Source: an uncultured Bacteroidia bacterium (GTDB taxonomy: Bacteria; Bacteroidota; Bacteroidia; Bacteroidales; UBA932). Taken from it: DNA of 6,904 nucleotides. This document shows positions 1-5,374 of this stretch, piece after piece. The translations under genes and the position numbers were made by a program. The notes beneath the pieces are model-generated. The model saw only the letters and a list, made by a program, of their open reading frames with translations, was not told the origin of the DNA and ran no database searches. The stretch is from positions 1 through 6,904 of the forward strand of contig CACXHG010000046.1 in assembly GCA_902767355.1 (NCBI GenBank), in the 5' to 3' direction. Each line of letters starts with the position of its first letter. The first letter of the stretch is position 1.

Positions 1-623
1 ATAAGGACAATCTTGTAGCCCTTGGGATTGAAGGGAACCCTCTTGTATTTAAGGCTGCGGCAGTCCAGGCGGATAACCTTGCCCTCTTTGCCCATCAGGG
101 ACGCGAACTGGTCCATGATGCCGCAGTTGACGCCGACATAGTTGTGCTCTGTCATCTGACCTATCTTGGCCAGTTCCTCACGCTTGAAACCGCAATGGAA
201 CAGGGTGTTTATGGCATAGCCGAACACACTCTCCAGGGCAGCGGAAGAGCTCATGCCCGCGCCGAGGGGGACGTCGCCGCCGAAGGCGCAGTCGAAGCCA
301 CCGGGGGCGGCGCCGCGCTTTTTCATCTCCTGTATCACGCCATAGATATAGCAAGCCCACTGCTGAGCGGGTTTCTGGGCATCATTTACTGAGAAAGAGA
401 GCTTTTCTGCATAGTCCATCGAGTATGCGTTTACCGTATCGGTGCCGTTGGGAGCTATGGCCAGGCTGATGCCCTTGTCCACAGCTGCAGGCAGCACGAA
501 ACCGCCGTTGTAGTCGGTGTGCTCGCCAATGAGGTTGATACGGCCCGGAGAAGTGAAATAGCTGTATTTGTCGCCGGGAAAGTTCTTTTTGAAAGCGTCA
601 ATGACTTTTTTAGGTTTTAACAT
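1..623 (-). CDS. galK: Galactokinase, N-terminal 207 codons (3' end beyond window)
   Basis: Galactokinase phosphorylates alpha-D-galactose at C1 with ATP, the entry step of the cytoplasmic Leloir pathway. It belongs to the GHMP kinase superfamily. The reverse complement translates without a stop from the ATG at 623 to the window edge. The galactokinase signature GRINLIGEHTDYNGG is at residues 27-41, with the sugar-binding E34, H35 and D37. The GHMP ATP-binding motif PLGAGMSSSA is at 119-128. The catalytic pair is expected to be R28 and D171, the latter within GIMDQF. The C-terminal GHMP motif is missing only because the window ends; full-length family members are about 380 residues. The ATG at 623 gives the usual short lead-in before the signature, and no Shine-Dalgarno sequence precedes it. 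The gene is transcribed away from the tRNA and next to a weak promoter candidate. Any other gal genes would lie to the left, outside the window. Confidence 0.96.
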   Translation of the reverse strand, partial: MLKPKKVIDAFKKNFPGDKYSYFTSPGRINLIGEHTDYNGGFVLPAAVDKGISLAIAPNGTDTVNAYSMDYAEKLSFSVNDAQKPAQQWACYIYGVIQEMKKRGAAPGGFDCAFGGDVPLGAGMSSSAALESVFGYAINTLFHCGFKREELAKIGQMTEHNYVGVNCGIMDQFASLMGKEGKVIRLDCRSLKYKRVPFNPKGYKIVL

Positions 624-672
624 GATCGGTGTATATTTTAAGTGGTATAAATCGTTTCGCGGGATATCCTTG

Positions 673-705
673 TAAAGTTAAAGATAATATTTGAGAATAT
701 CCAAC
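673..705 (-). promoter_or_regulatory. Candidate galK promoter (weak Bacteroidota match)
   Basis: Read on the minus strand, GTTG (702-705) is followed after 21 bases by TAACTTTA (673-680). The Bacteroidota consensus is TTTG, 19-21 bases, TAnnTTTG, so each box has one mismatch while the spacing fits. Transcription would start near 668 and leave a leader of about 45 bases before the galK ATG. It lies back to back with the tRNA promoter at 710-740. The AT-rich region could give such a match by chance. Confidence 0.35.
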
Positions 706-709
706 CACC

Positions 710-740
710 TTTGCATTTTTAAAAAATGGTACTAACTTTG
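710..740 (+). promoter_or_regulatory. Bacteroidota-type promoter for tRNA-Gly
   Basis: TTTG at 710-713 (-33 box) and TAACTTTG at 733-740 (-7 box, TAnnTTTG) are separated by exactly 19 bases, a perfect match to the primary sigma-factor promoter of Bacteroidota. Transcription should begin about 745. That gives a leader of about 95 bases before the mature tRNA. No other promoter match is visible between here and the metallopeptidase gene at 970, so this may also supply read-through transcript to that gene. Confidence 0.75.
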
Positions 741-779
741 TAGGTGAATTCAAACGCGGAATTGTCGTGCAAGCCGAGT

Positions 780-799
780 GCAGAGAGCTTGCTCTATGC
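780..799 (+). promoter_or_regulatory. Hairpin in the tRNA leader
   Basis: GCA (780-782) pairs with TGC (797-799), and AGAG (784-787) pairs with CTCT (792-795) around a CTTG loop. One G/A mismatch (783/796) lies between the two helices. It sits in the predicted 5' leader of the tRNA transcript. Downstream, GGCG (803-806) could also pair with CGCC (817-820). The function is unknown; it could be a processing signal or part of a dispersed intergenic repeat. Confidence 0.45.
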
Positions 800-818
800 C
801 GAGGCGCCGCCGATATCG

Positions 819-843
819 CCGCAAAATTCTTCGAATTTTGCGG
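819..843 (+). promoter_or_regulatory. Perfect 11-bp hairpin overlapping the tRNA 5' end
   Basis: CCGCAAAATTC (819-829) and GAATTTTGCGG (833-843) are perfect inverted copies around a 3-base TTC loop. The 3' arm includes tRNA bases 840-843, the first four bases of the acceptor stem. In the precursor RNA this hairpin and the acceptor stem would therefore compete, at the RNase P cleavage site. The inverted repeat is read directly from the sequence; an effect on tRNA processing is inference. Confidence 0.6.
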
Positions 844-915
844 AAGTAGCTCAGTTGGTAGAGCGTCGGCTTCCCAAGCCGAAGGTCGCGGGTTCGAAAC
901 CCGTTTTCCGCTCCA
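840..915 (+). tRNA. tRNA-Gly, anticodon CCC (reads GGG)
   Basis: The 76 bases fold as a complete cloverleaf. The acceptor GCGGAAG pairs with TTTCCGC, with one G-T wobble at the last pair. The D stem is GCTC/GAGC with loop AGTTGGTA. The anticodon stem is TCGGC/GCCGA with loop TTCCCAA, placing CCC at 873-875. The variable loop is AGGTC. The T stem is GCGGG/CCCGT (one G-T wobble) with loop TTCGAAA. Discriminator T and an encoded CCA end the gene at 915. Anticodon CCC and the layout fit bacterial tRNA-Gly. A consensus promoter lies upstream and a terminator-like hairpin downstream. I see no partial copy of its 3' end nearby that would indicate an integrated element. Confidence 0.97.
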
Positions 916-924
916 ATCCCAGAT

Positions 925-956
925 AAGTCCGCCCCTTGGACGGACTTGTTTTGTTT
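925..956 (+). terminator. Candidate intrinsic terminator after tRNA-Gly
   Basis: AAGTCCG (925-931) pairs perfectly with CGGACTT (941-947) around a 9-base loop. The T-rich tract GTTTTGTTT (948-956) follows. The hairpin starts 10 bases after the tRNA CCA. The T tract is broken by a G, and the next gene begins only 13 bases later without a promoter match of its own. The site may therefore stop transcription only partly. Confidence 0.65.
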
Positions 957-969
957 ACGGCAATAACTG

Positions 970-1962
970 ATGAAAAAGATATTATCCCTGTTCCTTTTCC
1001 TGGCGATCAGCCTTCCAATTTTCGCCCAGATAGAGACAGACGACAATTATTTCGAAGACGAAGAGGAAGATCTTCCCGAAACCGACAGCACGCGAACCGC
1101 TGCCAGAATCGCGATAGACACACTTCGCACACATGACAAATATACCGACGTCATTATTTACGACGACCAAACCTGGGAGTACCTCTCCTACCCCAGGCCG
1201 GGCATCGACTCCACCAGCGTCTATGACCGCTGGTGGAACACCGAGCTTTTGCACGCCTATCAGGGCTATTCAAAGGATTCGATTCCCGCGGAGGTGGATA
1301 TACTGCTGGTAGATGAGACTCACGGCTTCAAAGTCCCCTGGCAGGCCAAGGTGCATTCCGGCTTCAGGTGGCGCCACCGCCGGCCGCACTATGGAGTTGA
1401 CCTGTCGCTGGATACCGGCGACAGCGTGCGGGTGGCTTTCGACGGCGTGGTCCGCTTCTCTTCCGGCTACAAGACCGGCGGCTACGGCAACCTGATTGTG
1501 GTGCGCCACTCCAACGGGCTTGAGACCTACTACGGCCACCTTTCCAAGAGGCTGGTGATCCCGGGCGAGCCTGTCAAGGCCGGCGAAGTGATAGGTCTTG
1601 GCGGCAGCACAGGCCGCAGCACAGGCCCCCATCTGCACTTTGAAACACGCTACAAGGGGCAGCCCTTTGACCCCGAGCACATCATAGACTTTGACCAGGG
1701 TGCACTGCGCAGCGCGCTGTTCACCCTCAAGAAGGACTATCTGAACATCTATTCGCACTACGGCCAGACAGAGCAGCAGGTGGCCAAGGCCAAGGCCGAG
1801 GTGGCCGCCGCCAAGCAGGCCCAGTACTACAAGGTGCGCAAGGGCGACACCCTGGGCAAGATTGCGGCCCGCCACGGCACAAGCGTCTCCAGGATATGCA
1901 AGCTCAACGGCATCAAGACCAACAAGGTCATCCGGCCGGGACAGAAACTGCGCGTAAGATAA
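970..1962 (+). CDS. Secreted M23 family metallopeptidase with C-terminal LysM domain
   Basis: Predicted zinc endopeptidase that cuts peptide cross-links or stem peptides of peptidoglycan outside the inner membrane. Residues 1-19 are a signal peptide (lysines, then LSLFLFLAISLPIFA), with Gln20 predicted as the new N-terminus. A very acidic stretch (28-37) and a low-complexity linker follow. The M23 (LytM/lysostaphin-like) domain covers about 125-235. HYGVD gives zinc ligands H140 and D144, YGH gives H190, and HLH gives catalytic H221 and ligand H223. The catalytic set is complete, so an active enzyme is expected. An Ala/Lys/Gln-rich linker (267-285) leads to one LysM motif at about 286-329, which should bind glycan. 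The ATG at 970 places the signal peptide exactly at the start and has no Shine-Dalgarno sequence. The stop overlaps the next start (TAATG). It could be a cell-separation or wall-turnover hydrolase; the exact bond cut cannot be read from the sequence. Confidence 0.93.
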   Translation: MKKILSLFLFLAISLPIFAQIETDDNYFEDEEEDLPETDSTRTAARIAIDTLRTHDKYTDVIIYDDQTWEYLSYPRPGIDSTSVYDRWWNTELLHAYQGYSKDSIPAEVDILLVDETHGFKVPWQAKVHSGFRWRHRRPHYGVDLSLDTGDSVRVAFDGVVRFSSGYKTGGYGNLIVVRHSNGLETYYGHLSKRLVIPGEPVKAGEVIGLGGSTGRSTGPHLHFETRYKGQPFDPEHIIDFDQGALRSALFTLKKDYLNIYSHYGQTEQQVAKAKAEVAAAKQAQYYKVRKGDTLGKIAARHGTSVSRICKLNGIKTNKVIRPGQKLRVR

Positions 1963-3968
1963 TGAAACGCCTCGCCGTCATAGCCCTGTTGCTGACGGCG
2001 CTCTGTGTGCCGTCAAGGGCCCAGTACGACCCTTCGCACTTCTATTATGCGGGGCGCCAGGCACTTTCCGACGGCAAATTCTCCCTGGCGATCGAGAATT
2101 TCAACATACTCTCCCGCATCGACACCGTGGGCCCGGAAGCCTTCTTTTTCCGCGGCATAGCCAAGTATAACCTGGGCGATCTGAACGGCGCGGAGCGGGA
2201 CTTTGACCTGAGCCTGAAACGCAATCCGCTCTATACCTACGCCTACCACTACCGGGCCATCACCCGCAGCCGCCTGGGGCGCTACGAAGAGGCCCTGGAC
2301 GACCTCAAGGAAGCCGTGGAGCTGCGCCCAGGCTACACCGGGCTGTATTTCAGCCGCGGCGTGACATACTTCCTCTCGCAGCAGTTCGAGAAGGCGGTGC
2401 AGGACTTCAACAGCTTCATACGCAAGGAACCCGAGGAGAGCAGCGCCTACCTCAACCGGGGCGCCTCCTACTTGTTTCTGGGCGACACCCTGGCCGCATT
2501 TGCCGACTACAACAAGGCCATAGAGCTGAACAACCAGGATCCCGAGGGATTTGTGCGCCGCTCGCGCCTGTACGCCCTCCAGAACAAATACGACGAAGCC
2601 ATCTCCGACCTCAACCAGGCCATAGCCCTGGACGGCGAAAACACTTATGCCTATTTCAACCGGGCCATCCTACGCTATGAGAAGAAGAATTGGATGGGCG
2701 CCATAGACGACCTCAATGCCGTTCTGGAGCAGGAGCCCGGCAATGCCCTGACACTCTACAACCGCGCCCTGATCTACGCCCAGGTGGGCGAACTGGACCA
2801 GGCCATAGACGATCTGGACCGCGTGATAAACATCAACAAGGACAATGTGCTGGCCTACTTCAACCGGGCGGCGGTGTTCATGCAGCAGCAGAAGTGGCGC
2901 CAGGCCGTGGCCGACTACGACCGGGCGATAGAGCTCTATCCCGATTTTGCCAAGGCCTACATGAACCGCTCCTACGCCAAGGCCATGATGGGCCAGCTGC
3001 GCGACTCCAAGACCGACTGGGACACCGCCCAGCGGAAGGTGCGCGAGTATAAGGCCAAGACTTCAACGGAAGACGGCTACGAGGCTTTTGCCGACACGAC
3101 CAAGCAGTTCAGTTCGCTGCTGGCCCTGGACGCCGACTTTGCCAAGAAGAACTTTGACAACGAGTTGCTCCAGTACCGCGAGGTTGACATAAAGCTCAAG
3201 CCCATGTACCAGTTCGCGCCCGCCATGGCCAAGGCCGGCGCCGAGAGCATCTCGACCATAGGCGGCAAGCTCCTCTACGAAAAGCTGGACGCCTTTCTGG
3301 CGGCGATGCCGGTACCGACCCGTCTGGTGTGCGAAAAAGCGGCTGTCACGGATGGCGCCGCCGCAAGGATAGAGCCTCTGGCAGAGCAGATACGGCAGGG
3401 CCGCGGCACGCAGTACGTGCAGTTTGCAAAGGCCATGTTCGAGACGCGCTCCAGCAAGTTCAACAACGCCATGGACAGCTACAGCGTGGCCATAGACCTG
3501 GATCCGGACAACCCCTTCCTCTATCTGAACCGCGGGGTGCTGCAAGCCGAGATGACAGACTTTTTGGCCAGCATGGCCGGCAGTGTGCAGACGCTCACCA
3601 TCGATGCCGGCGGCAATACCACCAAAACCGTGGTCAAAGACCGCACCAACACCCGCTACGACTATAGCGCGGCCATAAACGACATGCTCTCCAGCGCCGC
3701 CCTGGCACCGGATTTCCCCTATGTATATTACAATCTGGGCAATCTCTACTCCCTGTCCGACGACCTGCCGTCCGCAGTGGCGAATTATACCAAGGCGCTG
3801 GACCTGTATCCATACATAGGCGAAGCCTATTACAACCGCGGACTGGTGCAGATCTTCCTCAAGGACAAGGAGAAAGGCTGCATAGACATAAGCAAGGCCG
3901 GCGAGCTCGGCATCCTGGACGCCTACAGCGTCATCAAGAAATACTGCACGGAAGAACCCAAGAATTAA
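1962..3968 (+). CDS. Secreted tetratricopeptide (TPR) repeat protein
   Basis: A 668-residue exported protein made mostly of TPR helical hairpins, which act as protein-binding scaffolds. Residues 1-20 are a signal peptide ending SRA, with Gln21 next. Cys15 is not in a lipobox (TAL precedes it), so a lipoprotein is unlikely. From about residue 24 to 363 there are ten TPRs in exact 34-residue register. The aligned small residues are G31, G65, A99, G133, G167, S201, A235, A269, A303 and S337. A non-TPR segment (about 364-483) interrupts. Further repeats centre on G525, G593 and G627; 525 to 593 is two periods with an insertion of a different kind between. The C-terminus is KEKGCIDISKAGELGI...KKYC, an ending I recall from Bacteroidota TPR proteins. 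I chose the ATG at 1962 over an in-frame ATG at 1896 because it yields the signal peptide and overlaps the preceding stop by one base, which suggests translational coupling. The binding partner is unknown. Confidence 0.9.
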   Translation: MKRLAVIALLLTALCVPSRAQYDPSHFYYAGRQALSDGKFSLAIENFNILSRIDTVGPEAFFFRGIAKYNLGDLNGAERDFDLSLKRNPLYTYAYHYRAITRSRLGRYEEALDDLKEAVELRPGYTGLYFSRGVTYFLSQQFEKAVQDFNSFIRKEPEESSAYLNRGASYLFLGDTLAAFADYNKAIELNNQDPEGFVRRSRLYALQNKYDEAISDLNQAIALDGENTYAYFNRAILRYEKKNWMGAIDDLNAVLEQEPGNALTLYNRALIYAQVGELDQAIDDLDRVININKDNVLAYFNRAAVFMQQQKWRQAVADYDRAIELYPDFAKAYMNRSYAKAMMGQLRDSKTDWDTAQRKVREYKAKTSTEDGYEAFADTTKQFSSLLALDADFAKKNFDNELLQYREVDIKLKPMYQFAPAMAKAGAESISTIGGKLLYEKLDAFLAAMPVPTRLVCEKAAVTDGAAARIEPLAEQIRQGRGTQYVQFAKAMFETRSSKFNNAMDSYSVAIDLDPDNPFLYLNRGVLQAEMTDFLASMAGSVQTLTIDAGGNTTKTVVKDRTNTRYDYSAAINDMLSSAALAPDFPYVYYNLGNLYSLSDDLPSAVANYTKALDLYPYIGEAYYNRGLVQIFLKDKEKGCIDISKAGELGILDAYSVIKKYCTEEPKN

Positions 3969-3974
3969 GCGGCC

Positions 3975-4871
3975 CTACCACTCGTCTTCGTCTGACTCAA
4001 TAGTCAGGAAGCGGTGCCCGCCAAGCGCCTCGATGGCATCGTCTATATCCATCTGGGCGGCCGTGTCGCCGTTGTTGGAGTAGAGCATCTGCAGAAACTC
4101 CAGATACATGACCAGTATCGACTGGTCCTTCTTTACCACAGCCTCGCCTACATCCACATTCACCCCAAGCGCCGCGGCCTGGTTTTTAACCATCTTGGAG
4201 ATATTGTTCTCGACGAAAATCTCGCCCTGATGGAAGACATTGATATTGAAGAGTATCTTGTCGTTTTCGGTATAAACCGGCACGAAACCGCCCGTGAAGC
4301 ACAGCGGATATACCGGCAGTCCGGCCGACTGGGCCACGATGAAATACAGCAGCGAGATGGCGAAGGGACTGCCGACGCGGCCCTTGGCCACCTTCATCAG
4401 CAGCGTGTTGTCCAGGCTCATGTCAAAGGGGCTGGCCACAGAAAAACCGTAGCGCTTGTAAAAGACATGGTTGAGCAGATTGACATTCTCGATGCCGGTC
4501 TTGGCGTCGGATATCTCTTCCAAAGTCGCCAGCACGGGGGGCATGATCTGCTCCATATAACCCGCACGGCTCAGCAGCGGGTCCGAAAGCTGGGCGATCA
4601 GATAGCCGGCCTCGCGCAGGGCGCACTCGCATGTGGCATCGGTACATCTGAGGGCGATTTCTTTCAGGCCGGTGATGACCAAGCGCTTGCAGTAGCTGTT
4701 CAGCATAGCCTCCATGAGGGCTTTGCGGTCCGGCACCATCTCTTCTATGCAGGCCGAGCGCAGCAGCGAGACGGCGGCTTCTCCGCCCTTTTCAAAATAT
4801 GCATCCACCGACGCCCTGACCCCCGGGTCCGGATCGCGCCACAAATCCACTATGTATTGCAACTGTTCCAC
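3975..4871 (-). CDS. SirB1-like transglutaminase-fold protein
   Basis: A 298-residue predicted cytoplasmic protein without signal peptide or membrane segment. Residues 1-60 are helical, with an opening LWRDPDPGV that resembles the LxxDPDxxV start I recall in Bacteroidota relatives. Residues 65-220 resemble the SirB1 / Transglut_core2 family: LLNHVFYKRYGF (132-143), then GSPFAISLLYFIVAQSAGLP (167-186), then a strand-rich part with FNINVFHQGEIFVE (208-221). The family's usual PGHF motif is TGGF here (193-196), and no Cys is present in 160-190, so peptidase or transglutaminase activity is doubtful. The tail is very acidic (ESDEDEW). The start is a GTG at 4871-4869; no ATG lies near it in frame, and the next in-frame ATG would remove 44 residues. 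A perfect promoter ends only 4 bases upstream of the GTG. The stop is 6 bases from that of the convergent TPR gene. E. coli SirB1 has no settled function, so I assign none. Confidence 0.82.
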   Translation of the reverse strand: MEQLQYIVDLWRDPDPGVRASVDAYFEKGGEAAVSLLRSACIEEMVPDRKALMEAMLNSYCKRLVITGLKEIALRCTDATCECALREAGYLIAQLSDPLLSRAGYMEQIMPPVLATLEEISDAKTGIENVNLLNHVFYKRYGFSVASPFDMSLDNTLLMKVAKGRVGSPFAISLLYFIVAQSAGLPVYPLCFTGGFVPVYTENDKILFNINVFHQGEIFVENNISKMVKNQAAALGVNVDVGEAVVKKDQSILVMYLEFLQMLYSNNGDTAAQMDIDDAIEALGGHRFLTIESDEDEW

Positions 4872-4875
4872 AGCC

Positions 4876-4907
4876 CAAATATAATTTATTTTACTACTTT
4901 TGTCAAA
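4876..4907 (-). promoter_or_regulatory. Bacteroidota-type promoter of the SirB1-like gene
   Basis: On the minus strand TTTG (4904-4907) and TATATTTG (4876-4883) are separated by 20 bases, a full consensus match. The -7 box ends 4 bases before the GTG start at 4871. Transcription would begin at or within a few bases of the start codon, giving a leaderless or nearly leaderless message. Confidence 0.72.
4895..4902 (+). promoter_or_regulatory. Candidate -7 box for the DUF4293-rmuC pair
   Basis: TACTTTTG matches TAnnTTTG and would place the transcription start near 4907, about 20 bases before the ATG at 4928. No TTTG is found 19-21 bases upstream, so only half of the promoter is convincing. It lies between the two boxes of the opposing promoter and abuts its -33 box, so the two promoters could exclude one another. 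Confidence 0.4.
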
Positions 4908-4911
4908 ACCT

Positions 4912-4936
4912 GATTCTTTTAAAGAATATGATTCTT
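4912..4936 (+). repeat. Alternating ATTCTT / AAGAAT repeats around a start codon
   Basis: GATTCTT occurs at 4912-4918 and again at 4930-4936. The inverse AAGAAT lies between them at 4922-4927. The middle copy can pair with either neighbour: leftward (ATTCTTT 4913-4919 with AAAGAAT 4921-4927) or rightward across the ATG at 4928-4930. It may be an operator with three half-sites or a small RNA structure controlling translation. The elements are short and AT-rich, so chance is possible. Confidence 0.4.
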
Positions 4937-5371
4937 ACCTGGCCCCGGATGCAGAATGTCCTGCTCGCCATCTGCGCTTTCCTGCTGCTGTCGCTCCTAT
5001 GGTCCGAGATGTGCTTTACCATTGGCAGCGACGGCGTGCGCTACTCCATCAAGTTCACCGAGCATCTGCAGTTTCTCATTCTCACCGTCATTAGCATGGC
5101 GCTGTGCATAGCGGCCATTTTTTACCGCAAGCAATATATCCTTCAGCTGAGGGTCATCATCATAGACATGTTCATACTGCTGGGCTACCAGATATGGCTT
5201 GCGGTGGCTTTTTTCTCTCTCAAAAGCGCATATACCTTCAAGGTAGCCACCCTGTTCCCCCTGGTGTGCATAGTGCTCATGGTGCTGGCGATACGCTACT
5301 GCTGGCGCGACGCCGCGGATGTGATAGCACGCGATTTTCACCGCAAGGCCGCTAAAAAATTAAAGAAATAA
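4928..5371 (+). CDS. DUF4293 family four-helix inner-membrane protein
   Basis: A 147-residue integral membrane protein of unknown function. Four hydrophobic segments are visible at about 9-25, 46-66, 74-96 and 105-124, followed by a basic cytoplasm-type tail (HRKAAKKLKK). The order of features matches DUF4293, a Bacteroidota family: a short MI...RMQNVLL start, a second helix ending IFYRKQYILQLR, a proline-led fourth helix, then a charged segment with AIRYCWRDAADVIARD. The ATG at 4928 was chosen because family members start a few residues before the first helix; an in-frame ATG at 4949 is also possible. Spacing to the next gene is 3 bases, so the two are probably co-transcribed. No catalytic motif is visible. 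Confidence 0.8.
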   Translation: MILTWPRMQNVLLAICAFLLLSLLWSEMCFTIGSDGVRYSIKFTEHLQFLILTVISMALCIAAIFYRKQYILQLRVIIIDMFILLGYQIWLAVAFFSLKSAYTFKVATLFPLVCIVLMVLAIRYCWRDAADVIARDFHRKAAKKLKK

Positions 5372-5374
5372 GCT

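Noticed and set aside
840..915. tRNA-Gly as an integration site of a mobile element
   Set aside because: No integrase gene and no repeated tRNA 3' end is present in the window; the genes downstream are ordinary chromosomal genes.
767..970. A small plus-strand protein of 67 codons running through the tRNA
   Set aside because: Most of it is translated tRNA (SSVGRASASQAEGRGFETRF is the typical product of such a frame). The upstream part is better explained as a structured leader.
1270..1875. A 201-codon open frame on the minus strand opposite the M23 gene
   Set aside because: It is an antisense shadow of a gene with a complete catalytic motif set, and its own translation shows no family features.
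1896..1961. A longer TPR protein starting at the ATG at 1896
   Set aside because: The extra 22 residues are a shifted reading of the LysM coding sequence and would bury the signal peptide. The ATG at 1962 explains both the signal peptide and the stop-start overlap.
1995..2010. A lipoprotein signal at Cys15 of the TPR protein
   Set aside because: The residues before Cys are TAL, which do not fit a lipobox, whereas SRA followed by Gln gives an ordinary signal-peptidase site.
4014..4913. A 299-codon open frame on the plus strand opposite the SirB1-like gene
   Set aside because: Its translation has no recognisable domain and is rich in His, Gln and Arg, as expected from the complement of a GC-rich gene. 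The minus-strand frame has family similarity and a consensus promoter.
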